NCBI GenBank assembly: GCA_022842165.1
Contig: JALHQC010000021.1
Coordinates: forward strand, 1 to 62,141
Reading direction: 5' to 3'
DNA from: a bacterium
GTDB taxonomy: Bacteria; Pseudomonadota; Alphaproteobacteria; Rhizobiales; Aestuariivirgaceae
Length of the DNA stretch: 62,141 bases
The translations under genes and the position numbers were made by a program. Under the pieces are notes generated by a model. The model searched no databases. It was not told where the DNA came from and saw only the letters and a program-made list of their open reading frames with translations. Each line of letters begins with the position of its first letter. The first letter of the stretch is position 1. Positions 17,690 through 26,779 of the stretch are shown one piece after another.

Positions 17690-18897
17690 ACCTCGCCGAT
17701 CGCCGTCATCAGGCTCCCCGTCGCCGGGAACAGCGGGATGAGGCAGGCTTGCAGCGCATGATAGATGTCGGGCTTCCCCGTGAAGAACAGGTCGACGGGC
17801 TTCAGGTCCGCGCCAAGTTCAGGGAACCAGCCGCCATTCGCCGGGTCGATGAAGTGGTTGGCCGAGAAGCCCCAGACTTTCCGATACCATTCCTCGTAGA
17901 AGGGATCCGGGTCATGCGCGGCGATGAAGGCGGCGGCACCGATCGCCTCTGTCGCCGGCCACCAGATCTTCTGGGTCAGCGCGGGCTTGTTGTCGAAGTC
18001 CAGCGTGTAGAAGAAGCCGCCCTTGTCCTTGTCCCAGCCGCGCGTCACGGCGCTGCGGAACAGTTTCCTGCCGGCTTGAAGCAACCACGCATGTTGCTTG
18101 CCGCCGAGCACCCAGAGCTGAACAACAAGCCTCGACCATTCGAGCCAATGCCCCGGCGTCGTGCCGGCGGGGCGGAACATGTCGGAGCCCTTGTAGCCCT
18201 TGTCGATATTCCAGGATGAATCGAAATGCTCGGCGACCACATGGTCGAGCGATGCCGCATGCCTCCCGATGATCAGGCTGGCGATCCGCTCCGCCTTGGT
18301 CAGATACATCTTGTCGCCAGTTGCCTCGAAGGCGGCCATCAAGGCTTCGGTCAAATGCATGTTGGAGTTTTGCCCGCGATAGTCGCTGATCTTCGACCAG
18401 TCGCGGGCATATTCCTCCGAAACAGCACCATGCTTTTCTTCCCAGAAGCGCTGCTCCAGCACTTCCGTAATGTCAGCCAGCATCCTGTCGGCCAGCGGGT
18501 GGCCCAGCAGTTTCGCATCCGATGCCGCGAGCAGCACGAAGGCGTGGCCATAGGCTTGCTTTGAATCATCCTTGTAACCATTGTCATCAAGCGACCAGCA
18601 ATAGCCGCCATGCTTCGGGTCGCGGTGGCCGTCCCACAAATATTTCATGCCGTGGTCGACGATCGCGTCCGACCCCGGACGGCCCAGCTTGTGGCCAATG
18701 GCGAAGCAATGCACCATGCGCGCGGTGGCGTGGATCTGGCGGAGATTGCCAGTGGGCTTGCCGCCCGCATCAAGATCGAAGAATCCGCCCTTCGGGTTCA
18801 CGGCGCTGGACTGGTACATGTCGAACAGCGCATCCGCCTTCGCCATCAGCCAGTTGCGGTGATAGGGGCGGGTGGTCCACGGCGTATCGGCGGTCAT
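17686..18897 (-). CDS. AGE-family sugar epimerase/isomerase (YihS/mannose isomerase type)
   Basis: A 403-residue cytosolic (alpha/alpha)6-barrel enzyme of the N-acylglucosamine 2-epimerase superfamily. The start at 18897 (MTADTPWTTRPYHR) has AGGA eight bases upstream. Conserved barrel motifs are GGFFDLD, QIHATARMVHCF, YGHAFVLLA, NSNMHLTEA, TPGHWLEWSRL and DIYHALQ. The histidines in NMH, PGHW and IYHA correspond to the catalytic set in aldose-ketose isomerases such as mannose isomerase and YihS, which fits isomerase better than ManNAc epimerase. The exact sugar is not determined. There is no sugar operon around it. Confidence 0.87.
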   Translation of the reverse strand: MTADTPWTTRPYHRNWLMAKADALFDMYQSSAVNPKGGFFDLDAGGKPTGNLRQIHATARMVHCFAIGHKLGRPGSDAIVDHGMKYLWDGHRDPKHGGYCWSLDDNGYKDDSKQAYGHAFVLLAASDAKLLGHPLADRMLADITEVLEQRFWEEKHGAVSEEYARDWSKISDYRGQNSNMHLTEALMAAFEATGDKMYLTKAERIASLIIGRHAASLDHVVAEHFDSSWNIDKGYKGSDMFRPAGTTPGHWLEWSRLVVQLWVLGGKQHAWLLQAGRKLFRSAVTRGWDKDKGGFFYTLDFDNKPALTQKIWWPATEAIGAAAFIAAHDPDPFYEEWYRKVWGFSANHFIDPANGGWFPELGADLKPVDLFFTGKPDIYHALQACLIPLFPATGSLMTAIGEV

Positions 18898-18967
18898 CAA
18901 AAGTCCTGAAATAAGTGATTGCAAGGCCGCGCAACTATACGCTGCCGCCGGGAACGGTCAAACCCGC

Positions 18968-21046
18968 TCAATCCACGCGGATGCGGGCGGTGGCCGTCTG
19001 GCCTTTCGCATCGATCACCGAAAGCCTCGCGAAGCCCTTGCCGGGTTCTTCCCAGAAGGCGTCGCGGCGAAACTCCTGCGATGTCACCGGAATACCGTCC
19101 ACCAGCCAGGTGAAGGGTGGGGTTCCGCCATAGACCTTGAGGCTCAAGGCGGTCAGCGCGGCATCGCCGCTGAGATCGATCCGCGCGCCATCGGGCGGGA
19201 AGGCAATCGACGGCGGGCCGTCGCCCTTGGTGACGCTCGCGACTTCAGGCAGCGAATCCGGGCGGAAGCGCTGCAGTGCGGCGGGCAGTTCATTCGTCCG
19301 TGCAAGGATGATACCGGCCGGTGCCGGGGCCAGGGGCTTGCGCGACTTGCCCATGCGCTGGAAGGCTTCGAACAGGATCGGCGCCGCTGCCGTGCGGCCG
19401 GTGATGCCCGATACCGCCGCGCCATCGGGCCGCCCCACCCATACGGCAACAGTCGTTGCGCCATCGAAGCCCACGGCCCAGGCATCGCGGTAGCCATATG
19501 ATGTTCCGGTCTTGAAGGCGATCTGGCCGCCCAGCACGTTGTCGGGAACGGGAGCGCCTTTCAGCACATCGCCCACCATCCAGGCGGCATTGGGCTCCAT
19601 CAGCCGGCGCAGCTTCGGCGCGGTCCTGCGGTCCTCCCCGCGCCAGACGAGCGGGATCGAATCGCCGCCGCGCGCCATGGCCACGTAAAGTGTTGCAAGA
19701 TCGGTCAGCCGCACGCCAGCGCCGCCCAGGCCCACGGCGAGGCCGGGGCCTGCGTTCTTCGGCAGCACCAGCCTTACCCCGGCATTGACGATACGAGCCA
19801 TCAACCGGTCCGGACCCACCGCGTTCAGAACCTGCAAGGCCGGCACGTTCAACGATTGCTGCAGGGCGGTCCGCACCGTCACCGTGCCGTGGAAGGTGTC
19901 GTCGAAATTCTCAGGCGCATAGGCACCATAGCGGATAGCGCGGTCGTCGATCAGCGTTTCGGGATGAACGACGCCATCCTCGAAGCCGAGGCCGTAGATC
20001 AGCGGCTTCAATGTCGAACCCGGCGAGCGGAGTGCAGAAGCCAGATCCATCTGGCCCGCGCGGATCGTATCGAAGAAGCCGGTGCCGCCGACATGGGCGC
20101 GCACTTCGCCCGTCTCATTGTCGACGACCAGAATTGCAGCGGCAACGCCGGAACCGATCGACACGGCACGGTCCCGCGCCAGTGTTTCGAGCGACGCCTG
20201 CAGATCGCGCGACACCGAAAGCTTCTCGACCGTGCCATCAGGCGCAGTCTTCGCGAAGCGCTCCGCCACGTGGGCTGCCAGCATGGGGAAGGCGAGGCGG
20301 CCCTTCGGCGCATCCTCGGCAGCGGCTGCTTCCGCCTGGTCGGCATTGATTATGCCGTCCTTCGTCAGCCGTGCGATCACGCGGTTCCGCGCGCGTTCCG
20401 CGGCCTCCGGGCGGCGGTCCGGCCTCCGGGTTTCCGGCGCTTGCGGCAGCGCCACCAGCAATGCGGCCTCCGCTGTCGAAAGCCTGCGCGGCTCCTTGCC
20501 GAAATAGGCAAGCGAGGCGGCGCGCGTGCCCTCGATGTTGCCGCCATAGGGCGCCAGCCTCAGATAGAGATCAAGAATTTGCTGCTTGGTCAGCCGCTGC
20601 TCGATCTGCAGTGCACGGATCATCTCGGCGAGCTTGTCGGCAAGGCGCCGTTCCGGGCGCGGTTCCAGCAGCCGTGCCACCTGCATCGTCAGCGTCGAGC
20701 CGCCGGAGATGACGCGGCCGCTCGTCACCGCCTGCCAGCCGGCGCGGAGCAGGGCCAGCGCATCTACACCGCCATGCTCGAAGAAGCGCTTGTCCTCATA
20801 GGCTATCAGCATACGGATGAAGCGCTGGTCCACGTCATCGGCCGCAACGGGAAGCCGCCAGTAGCCGTCCTTCGTGATGAAGGGCCGCAGCAGCTTGCCG
20901 TCCCTGTCGACGACGAGCGTCGAATAGGTGATCGTCTCGCCCAGCGGCACCGGACCCAGCCGACGGAGCGTTTCGGTTGCGGTGAAGCCGATGGCGTTGA
21001 TGACAAGGATGGCGGCAAGAAGTACGCCATAGAAACGCAAAAGCAT
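18968..21046 (-). CDS. pbpC: penicillin-binding protein 1C
   Basis: A 692-residue bifunctional peptidoglycan synthase anchored by one N-terminal membrane helix. The glycosyltransferase domain (about 50-220) has the catalytic-glutamate motif AYEDKRFFEHGGVD, then GGSTLTMQVARLL and the TKQQILDLYL helix. The transpeptidase domain (about 285-560) has SPGSTLKP with the active-site serine, QSLNVPA as the SxN motif and FKTGTSYGYRDAWAVG as the KTG motif. A C-terminal BiPBP_C domain (about 610-692) ends the protein, which is diagnostic of PBP1C rather than 1A/1B. It lies downstream of the alpha-2-macroglobulin gene on the same strand, the usual pairing, with a palindromic repeat in the 188-bp gap. Confidence 0.96.
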   Translation of the reverse strand: MLLRFYGVLLAAILVINAIGFTATETLRRLGPVPLGETITYSTLVVDRDGKLLRPFITKDGYWRLPVAADDVDQRFIRMLIAYEDKRFFEHGGVDALALLRAGWQAVTSGRVISGGSTLTMQVARLLEPRPERRLADKLAEMIRALQIEQRLTKQQILDLYLRLAPYGGNIEGTRAASLAYFGKEPRRLSTAEAALLVALPQAPETRRPDRRPEAAERARNRVIARLTKDGIINADQAEAAAAEDAPKGRLAFPMLAAHVAERFAKTAPDGTVEKLSVSRDLQASLETLARDRAVSIGSGVAAAILVVDNETGEVRAHVGGTGFFDTIRAGQMDLASALRSPGSTLKPLIYGLGFEDGVVHPETLIDDRAIRYGAYAPENFDDTFHGTVTVRTALQQSLNVPALQVLNAVGPDRLMARIVNAGVRLVLPKNAGPGLAVGLGGAGVRLTDLATLYVAMARGGDSIPLVWRGEDRRTAPKLRRLMEPNAAWMVGDVLKGAPVPDNVLGGQIAFKTGTSYGYRDAWAVGFDGATTVAVWVGRPDGAAVSGITGRTAAAPILFEAFQRMGKSRKPLAPAPAGIILARTNELPAALQRFRPDSLPEVASVTKGDGPPSIAFPPDGARIDLSGDAALTALSLKVYGGTPPFTWLVDGIPVTSQEFRRDAFWEEPGKGFARLSVIDAKGQTATARIRVD

Positions 21047-21083
21047 TCCCTATCTCTCCTCGCGGAGCCTTGACGCAAAATTT

Positions 21084-21208
21084 CCCTCCCCCTTGTGGGG
21101 AGGGGCAGGGGTGGGGGTCGGGTGGTGTGTCAGTGTCCGTTTAGAGAACACAATCGATGGGCTGGAGCGACCCCCACCCCTAGCCCCTCCCCACAAGGGG
21201 GAGGGGGA
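21084..21208. repeat. long inverted repeat, family A copy 1
   Basis: Two arms of about 37-39 bp rich in runs of C and G are inverted around a loop of about 48 bp. The left arm begins CCCTCCCCCTTGTGGGGAGG and ends in GTGGGGGTCG; the right arm is its near-perfect reverse complement. Each arm is also a small hairpin by itself around TTGTG/CACAA. It sits between the alpha-2-macroglobulin gene and pbpC, where it could attenuate transcription. Two more copies occur at 31297 and 42427. Confidence 0.85.
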
Positions 21209-21234
21209 CTCAAATCGATTGGGTTCACTCTTCC

Positions 21235-24200
21235 TCACGGCGCCTCGACGATGACCGAGCCCGTCGCCATCCTTGCATTGATCTCGGGGCGGTACATGTC
21301 CTCGACGAAGGCGCCGGGGTGCGCATAGGTGCCCGGCGCCACGGCGCGGATCATGTAGGCGAGTTTCGCGGTCGAGTTGGTGAAGCTCGCCACGAAACGG
21401 TCGTCGCGGAACTCGGTGTAGCCCGGATAGGTCGTGTCGGTGAGCCACGGGATATTGTTGACGGCACCTGAAGACACCAGCACCGGGTTCTCGATCTCGA
21501 AGCCTGCGGGCAGGGTGTCGACCAGCAGGAACGTGCCGTTCTCGGAACCGCCATCGCCGCGCATCACGTTCAGCACGGCGACAAGCCTGGTGTTCTGCTT
21601 CACCGTGGCGATGTCCACTTCCTCGCCCGCCGGCGTATAGTACTTCCGCTCGACCGTCAGCCCATTGCTGCTGGCGGGTTCGGCCACCAGCGGCGAGCCG
21701 GAGACCGCGACCACCGCCCGCAGCGCCTGGGCGCCCGGGTTGGTGACGCGGAATTCCTTCTCAAGTGCACCGTCGCGGAACACGCGGTTGAGGCTTCCGG
21801 CATGCTCCTCGCCGTTGACGTCGATGCGGATCGCCTTCGCCTGATCATTGATGGCGCGGGCGGCCAGCACCATCCACGACATTTCCTGCGTGGACGTGTA
21901 GCGCGTGCGGGCGCGCTCCACCTCGATGGCGCTCATCGCCGTGCGGATCACTTCCGATTTGGCCTTGGCATCCGTTGCCAGCGCGAGGATTGCGGAGGCA
22001 TCGCGCAGCACGGAGCCATAGTCGGCGCGCCACGAACGGCTGGTGGTCTCGACGTCCTCGACGAGCTTCGCGGTTGCAGCGGCAAAGGCCAGATTGGCGC
22101 GATCGGTATCGCCCAGCATGGCGAGTGCGGCGGCGACCTGGGCGCGCGCCAGGGGCGAGCCGAAGTCGTTCAGCTTCGTGTCGGTGAGATACTTGAGATC
22201 GCCCACCGGGGCACGGCCAGCGCGTGCCAGAACATAGAGCGCATAGGCCATGTCCTGTCCGCCGCCCGCTTCGATGTCGGGGGAATTGCCCACCATGTTG
22301 CGGATATAGTCGATGCCGCTCACCAGCGTGTCTTCCGGCACCTCGAAGCCCTTCTCGCGGGCACGGAGCAGGAAGTCGGTGACGAAGGCCGAGAGCCACA
22401 GGCTCGAGTCATCGCCATAGGACGACCACAACCCGAAGGACCCCGAACCAGATTGACGGTTGACGAGCCGCTCGACTGCCTGCTGCATGCGGGCCTTCAA
22501 CTCGCCATCGATGTCCTTCTCGCTCACACCCAAGTCGCTGAGGTAGAGGAGCGGCAGCGCGCGGCTCACCGTCTGTTCGGAGCAGCCATAGGGATAGCGG
22601 TCGAGATCGCGCACCAGTCCCGCCACATCGAGTTCCGGCAGCGGACTGACCGACAGCGCCACCGATCCGGTGCCCGGCACCATTTCGGCCATCAGGTCCT
22701 TCGTCAGCGTCAACGCCCCGCCCTTGGCAACGAGCGGCATGGTCGTGCGCCTGGTCACCATCGGGTTGCCGGGAAGAACGCCAAGCGCGAATTCCTGGTC
22801 GAGCAGGATATCGCCCGGGCCTTTCAGCGTGGCGATGATGCTGGCGGTGCCAAAGCCCGTCGCCGTTACCGGCACGATGACGGTGGCACGCGAACCGGCA
22901 GAGCCGATCGTCACCTTCTGGATGTGCGTGGCATCGGCAGCATCCACCGGACCGTCGATCGACACGCCCAGCGTATAATCGCCCGCCGGCGCTTCGGCAT
23001 TGACGATGTCGAAGCGCAGCCGCGAAGCATCGCCGACGCTCATGAAGCGCGGCAGCGTGCCGGAGACGACGATCGGGTCGCGCACGATCACATCGCTCGA
23101 GGCGTGGCCCACCTTGTCCTTCGTCCAGGCCACAGCCATCACGCGCACCGTGCCGTTGAAGGCAGGGATCTCGAACTCGACCGTTGCCGTGCCATCCGCC
23201 GCCACCTTCACGATGCCGGAATAATGGCTCAGTGGCTTCTGCGCGGGCGGAGGTGCTGTAAAGGCCGCGCCGCCATCGCCGCCGGAACGGATCTTGCCGC
23301 GCTCGCCCTGCATGCCGTCGATCAGCACGCCATAGATGTCGCGCAGTTCCGCCGTCAGCCGCTTCTGGTCGAAGTAGTGGTTTTCGGGGGCCGGCGGATT
23401 GTAGCGCGTCAGGTTGAGAATGCCGACGTCGACGGCCGCAACCGTCACGAAAGCCTCTTCGCCCGCCGCCACATTGTCGAGCTTCACGGGGATCACCAGC
23501 TTCTGCCGCGGCTTCATCATCTCGGGCGTCGAGAGCCTGACGCTGATGGTGCGCGCCTCGCGGTCGATGCCGAACCACGCCACACCCATGGCGCGCGACG
23601 GCATGCGTTTCGCCACCACATCCATGGGCTTGTAGAGCGTTGCCAGCACATAGGCGCCGGGGCCCCAGTCGGGACCGACCGTGAAGGGCAGGGTGATGCC
23701 GCCTTCCGCCACATCGACCATCTGGGTTGCCAGCACCTTGTCGCCGACGACCTGCACGGTGGCCTTGCCGGCATAGCGCGCCTCGATCTTGACGTTGACC
23801 GTGTCACCCGATTTCACGTCGGTCTTGTCGAGCGCTACCTTCAGCGTGTCGGGTGTGTCGGACTTCGAGGTATCGCCGTAATAATAGCCCGACGAGAAAT
23901 CGATCGAGGCCGGCGTCACGCCCGCCGCGCCGATCTCGAGGCGGTATTCGCCCCACGACAGCGTCTGGGCGAAATCGGTCGGCGCGCCGCCGGCAATGTC
24001 GATGACGCCGTTCGAAATCTTCGACACGCGGGTAACGCCTTCCCAGCGCCAGTAGCCGTCGGTGTTGAACCATTGCCAGTCGCGCGTCAGGCGCTTCAGC
24101 GTCCAGGTGGCGCCTTTCACGGCAACCAGCTTGCCGTCAGGTCCGACCCCGATCAGCTTGAAGCCCGCCGCCTGGCCTTCGGGTGCGGCGCCATTCTCGA

Positions 24201-26487
24201 AATCCGCCTTGATGCCGATCATGGCCTGCGTCGCCTCGATGGGCAGGCTCACGGACTTCTCGACCGCGCGGCCACCGGGCTCACGCATGCGGACAGCGAC
24301 ATCGGCCTTCAGCTGCCTGGTGGTGACGGGCAGGTTCGGAAGGCGCAGCGCCAGTTCGGCGCGGCCGTTGATGTCGGTCTGCGGCAGTTCGGTCAGCGTC
24401 TGCTGCACCACGTCCGGGCGCTCGTCCATCAGGCCGAACTGATAGTCCTTCCACTCCTTGAAGGGCGCGGTGTCGGGCGTGATCGTCAGGTTCGCCTCGA
24501 GGTCGAGGCCCGCTGCCGGGGCGCCGAACAGATAGCGCCCGTCAACCGTCAGGGCGGCACCGTCCCCGGTGCTGATGCTGGCCGTCTTGGAGGTCAGGTC
24601 GAACTCGATGCGGTCGGGGATATAGTCCTCGACGAGGAACGATGTTTCGCCGACCACGTCGCCATTGGGATCGGTCTTGGCCAGGATGCGCCAGGTTCCG
24701 CCCTGCGCCACCGCGTTGATGGGGAAGCTGTGCGAATGGCCGCCCGCGCCCTTGTCGTCCAGCGTCGCCGAGAGATATTCGACGCCATCCGGGCGCTGCA
24801 CCACCAGCGTCACGGGGAGGCCCGCCATCGCCATGGCCTTCTCGTCGCGCAGCAGCACGGTTGCGTGCACGGTTTCGCCACGGCGGTAGACGCCGCGCTC
24901 GGCATAGACGAAGGCATCGACGGCGCCGGACGGCGCCCTGCCATCGACGCCGCGGTCGGTCAGGTCGAAGGCGGGCTGCAGCAGGTCGATGAAGCTGTAG
25001 TCGCTCTCGGCCGATTGCGCCACGACAAGCGCCGGCGCATCGCCGCCTTCGCCCTTCAAGAGGCCCGCCTCGAACGTGGCGCTGCCATCAGCGCCCGAGC
25101 GCGTGGTGGCGAGCACTTCGTTGTTACGCGCCACCAGCCGAACCTCGGCATCGGCAACGGGTGCCGCAGTCGCAATCGAGCGCAGCGAGACGTGCAGCCC
25201 GTCCTTCCCCTTCATGGTGGACAAGCCCAGGTCCGACACCACGAACCATTGCGTGGCAACGGCATTGTAGCTTTCCAGTTCGATCGCGGCGGGCTTCGCC
25301 GTCATCACATAGAGTCCGGGCTCGAGCTTGCCCAGCGCCTCATCCACCGGGAAAGCGGTGGTGATGTCCTCATTGGTGGGCGCGGGGGTTTCGAGCGTTC
25401 CCTGCCACACGAGCTTGCCGCTCTGGTTGGCGATATCGCCTGCCGCGTAGCCCGAAATCTGTGCGCGGAAGTCCGAGCCCATCACGCTGTTGATCAGGTT
25501 GCGGTCGCCGATCCGGTAGAGCGACAGGCTGGCTTCCTTGCTGTTCACCGAGATCAGCGGAATGCCGTTCTGGCCGGTGCGCGGCAGCACGAAGCTTTTG
25601 CCCACGAAGCGCACGGCGGGGTTGCGGTCCTTCACATAGAACTCGAACGAGAAGTCCTTGGCCATCGTATCGTCGACGGCGGCGGGCAGGCCCTTCCTCG
25701 CGGTAATCTTGTAGCGTTCGCCATGCTTCAGGCCCTCGACGCAGAGCCGCATGCTCTCGGCGGTGACGGCGGCAACGGGCCCCGGCTCCTGGGTGAAATA
25801 GGAGGTGAAATCGGTCACCGTGCGCGACACGGGTTCGGTCATCTCGAAGCAGGCGCGGGGTGGCGTCGAATCGACATCCACCTTGTAGTCGGCCACGCGG
25901 AAACCATGGTCGATCCGCATCGTCTCATAGGCGGTGCGGACGTTGGCCACCTCGGCAAGCTTCAGGCTTTCCTTGTAGGCAAGCAGTGCCGGGCGCCAGT
26001 TTTCGCGCCGGGCAAAGCCTTCCGCCACGATGACGAGGGATGCCGCTTCATCCTGCGACGCGGAGGCCAGCGTATAGGCGCGAAGACCCGCGCCAATCAT
26101 CTTGGCGGGCAGCTGATAGCCGTCGGAATCATTGATCGCGGTCGAAACGCGAAGCTGCTGCGCAAGCTTCAGCCACAGGGCAGCATCGGTCGGCCGCCGG
26201 GTCAGCAGCTGTTCGATCGAGGCGGCGGCAAGCCGCGCATTACCCGCCGTTTCCGCCGCCTGGATGTCGGCCAGCAGTTCGGCTTCTGTGCGGGTCACGG
26301 TCTTGGACAGGCGCCCAAGCTCGGCGTCGTAGTCGCTGATGTAGTAGCTGAACTGGTCGACCGGGAAAGTCTTGGCGGCCTCGGCGGCCGAGCCCTGCGC
26401 GAGAAGCGCCAGACCTGCCATGACCAGCCACAGCAACTGGAGAGGAGCCCCCATCCACGCACGAACAGGGTTGCGGTGTGCCGTCAT
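21235..26487 (-). CDS. alpha-2-macroglobulin family protein (large YfhM-like type)
   Basis: A 1750-residue envelope protein believed to trap proteases in the periplasm and to work with PBP1C. The start at 26487 gives an N-terminal signal sequence (LLWLVMAGLALLAQGSAAEA) without a convincing lipobox, unlike E. coli YfhM, so it is probably soluble or otherwise tethered. Repeated macroglobulin beta-sandwich domains fill the first 1100 residues, with a bait-region candidate near QGERGKIRSGGDGG (about 1060). The thioester motif CSEQ in YPYGCSEQTVSRALP lies near residue 1301, followed by an alpha-helical toroid. The intact Cys-x-Glu-Gln means covalent trapping is possible. pbpC follows on the same strand. 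Confidence 0.94.
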   Translation of the reverse strand: MTAHRNPVRAWMGAPLQLLWLVMAGLALLAQGSAAEAAKTFPVDQFSYYISDYDAELGRLSKTVTRTEAELLADIQAAETAGNARLAAASIEQLLTRRPTDAALWLKLAQQLRVSTAINDSDGYQLPAKMIGAGLRAYTLASASQDEAASLVIVAEGFARRENWRPALLAYKESLKLAEVANVRTAYETMRIDHGFRVADYKVDVDSTPPRACFEMTEPVSRTVTDFTSYFTQEPGPVAAVTAESMRLCVEGLKHGERYKITARKGLPAAVDDTMAKDFSFEFYVKDRNPAVRFVGKSFVLPRTGQNGIPLISVNSKEASLSLYRIGDRNLINSVMGSDFRAQISGYAAGDIANQSGKLVWQGTLETPAPTNEDITTAFPVDEALGKLEPGLYVMTAKPAAIELESYNAVATQWFVVSDLGLSTMKGKDGLHVSLRSIATAAPVADAEVRLVARNNEVLATTRSGADGSATFEAGLLKGEGGDAPALVVAQSAESDYSFIDLLQPAFDLTDRGVDGRAPSGAVDAFVYAERGVYRRGETVHATVLLRDEKAMAMAGLPVTLVVQRPDGVEYLSATLDDKGAGGHSHSFPINAVAQGGTWRILAKTDPNGDVVGETSFLVEDYIPDRIEFDLTSKTASISTGDGAALTVDGRYLFGAPAAGLDLEANLTITPDTAPFKEWKDYQFGLMDERPDVVQQTLTELPQTDINGRAELALRLPNLPVTTRQLKADVAVRMREPGGRAVEKSVSLPIEATQAMIGIKADFENGAAPEGQAAGFKLIGVGPDGKLVAVKGATWTLKRLTRDWQWFNTDGYWRWEGVTRVSKISNGVIDIAGGAPTDFAQTLSWGEYRLEIGAAGVTPASIDFSSGYYYGDTSKSDTPDTLKVALDKTDVKSGDTVNVKIEARYAGKATVQVVGDKVLATQMVDVAEGGITLPFTVGPDWGPGAYVLATLYKPMDVVAKRMPSRAMGVAWFGIDREARTISVRLSTPEMMKPRQKLVIPVKLDNVAAGEEAFVTVAAVDVGILNLTRYNPPAPENHYFDQKRLTAELRDIYGVLIDGMQGERGKIRSGGDGGAAFTAPPPAQKPLSHYSGIVKVAADGTATVEFEIPAFNGTVRVMAVAWTKDKVGHASSDVIVRDPIVVSGTLPRFMSVGDASRLRFDIVNAEAPAGDYTLGVSIDGPVDAADATHIQKVTIGSAGSRATVIVPVTATGFGTASIIATLKGPGDILLDQEFALGVLPGNPMVTRRTTMPLVAKGGALTLTKDLMAEMVPGTGSVALSVSPLPELDVAGLVRDLDRYPYGCSEQTVSRALPLLYLSDLGVSEKDIDGELKARMQQAVERLVNRQSGSGSFGLWSSYGDDSSLWLSAFVTDFLLRAREKGFEVPEDTLVSGIDYIRNMVGNSPDIEAGGGQDMAYALYVLARAGRAPVGDLKYLTDTKLNDFGSPLARAQVAAALAMLGDTDRANLAFAAATAKLVEDVETTSRSWRADYGSVLRDASAILALATDAKAKSEVIRTAMSAIEVERARTRYTSTQEMSWMVLAARAINDQAKAIRIDVNGEEHAGSLNRVFRDGALEKEFRVTNPGAQALRAVVAVSGSPLVAEPASSNGLTVERKYYTPAGEEVDIATVKQNTRLVAVLNVMRGDGGSENGTFLLVDTLPAGFEIENPVLVSSGAVNNIPWLTDTTYPGYTEFRDDRFVASFTNSTAKLAYMIRAVAPGTYAHPGAFVEDMYRPEINARMATGSVIVEAP

Positions 26488-26626
26488 GGGGAATCCTCCG
26501 GTGGCATATTGTTATGCGGTGGAGCCGAGCTTCGGTCCGCCGCCGCCCTGTTGTCAACGGGCAGGCCACAAGTGTTCTTCCGCCATTAAGGCAATTTGGT
26601 GAAGGTTCAGGACGTCCAAAAAAGAA

Positions 26627-26779
26627 TCACGGACGCGGTTTGTCGTCGTCCTGAAGGATGCGCCAGGCGGCGCCTTCGAGGTCGTCATACTGCCCGGAAC
26701 GCAGCGACCAGATGAAGCCGACGAGGCCGAGGCCTCCCAGAAACAGCGCGATGGGGATGAGATACAGCAAGACGTTCAT
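26627..26779 (-). CDS. ccoS: cbb3-type oxidase assembly protein CcoS
   Basis: A 50-residue single-pass membrane protein needed for cofactor insertion into CcoN. It begins MNVLLYLIPIALFLGGLGLV and continues GFIWSLRSGQYDDLEGAAWR, which is the classic CcoS pattern: one N-terminal helix, then a W-SLRSGQYDDL-type stretch, and a short charged tail ending DDDKPRP. Its ATG overlaps the ccoI stop in an ATGA, so the two genes are translationally coupled. It is the last gene of the ccoGHIS assembly group and was missed by length-based gene finding. Confidence 0.93.
   Translation of the reverse strand: MNVLLYLIPIALFLGGLGLVGFIWSLRSGQYDDLEGAAWRILQDDDKPRP

Noticed and set aside
18910-18945. A TTGC...GCAA palindrome-like string upstream of the AGE isomerase as a third FixK box
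   Set aside because: The spacing between half-sites is 8 rather than 6.
21802-26589. A 1595-codon open frame on the plus strand opposite the alpha-2-macroglobulin gene
   Set aside because: It mirrors the codon periodicity of the real gene, is rich in His/Arg/Gly/Asp as antisense frames of GC-rich genes are, and shows no domain.
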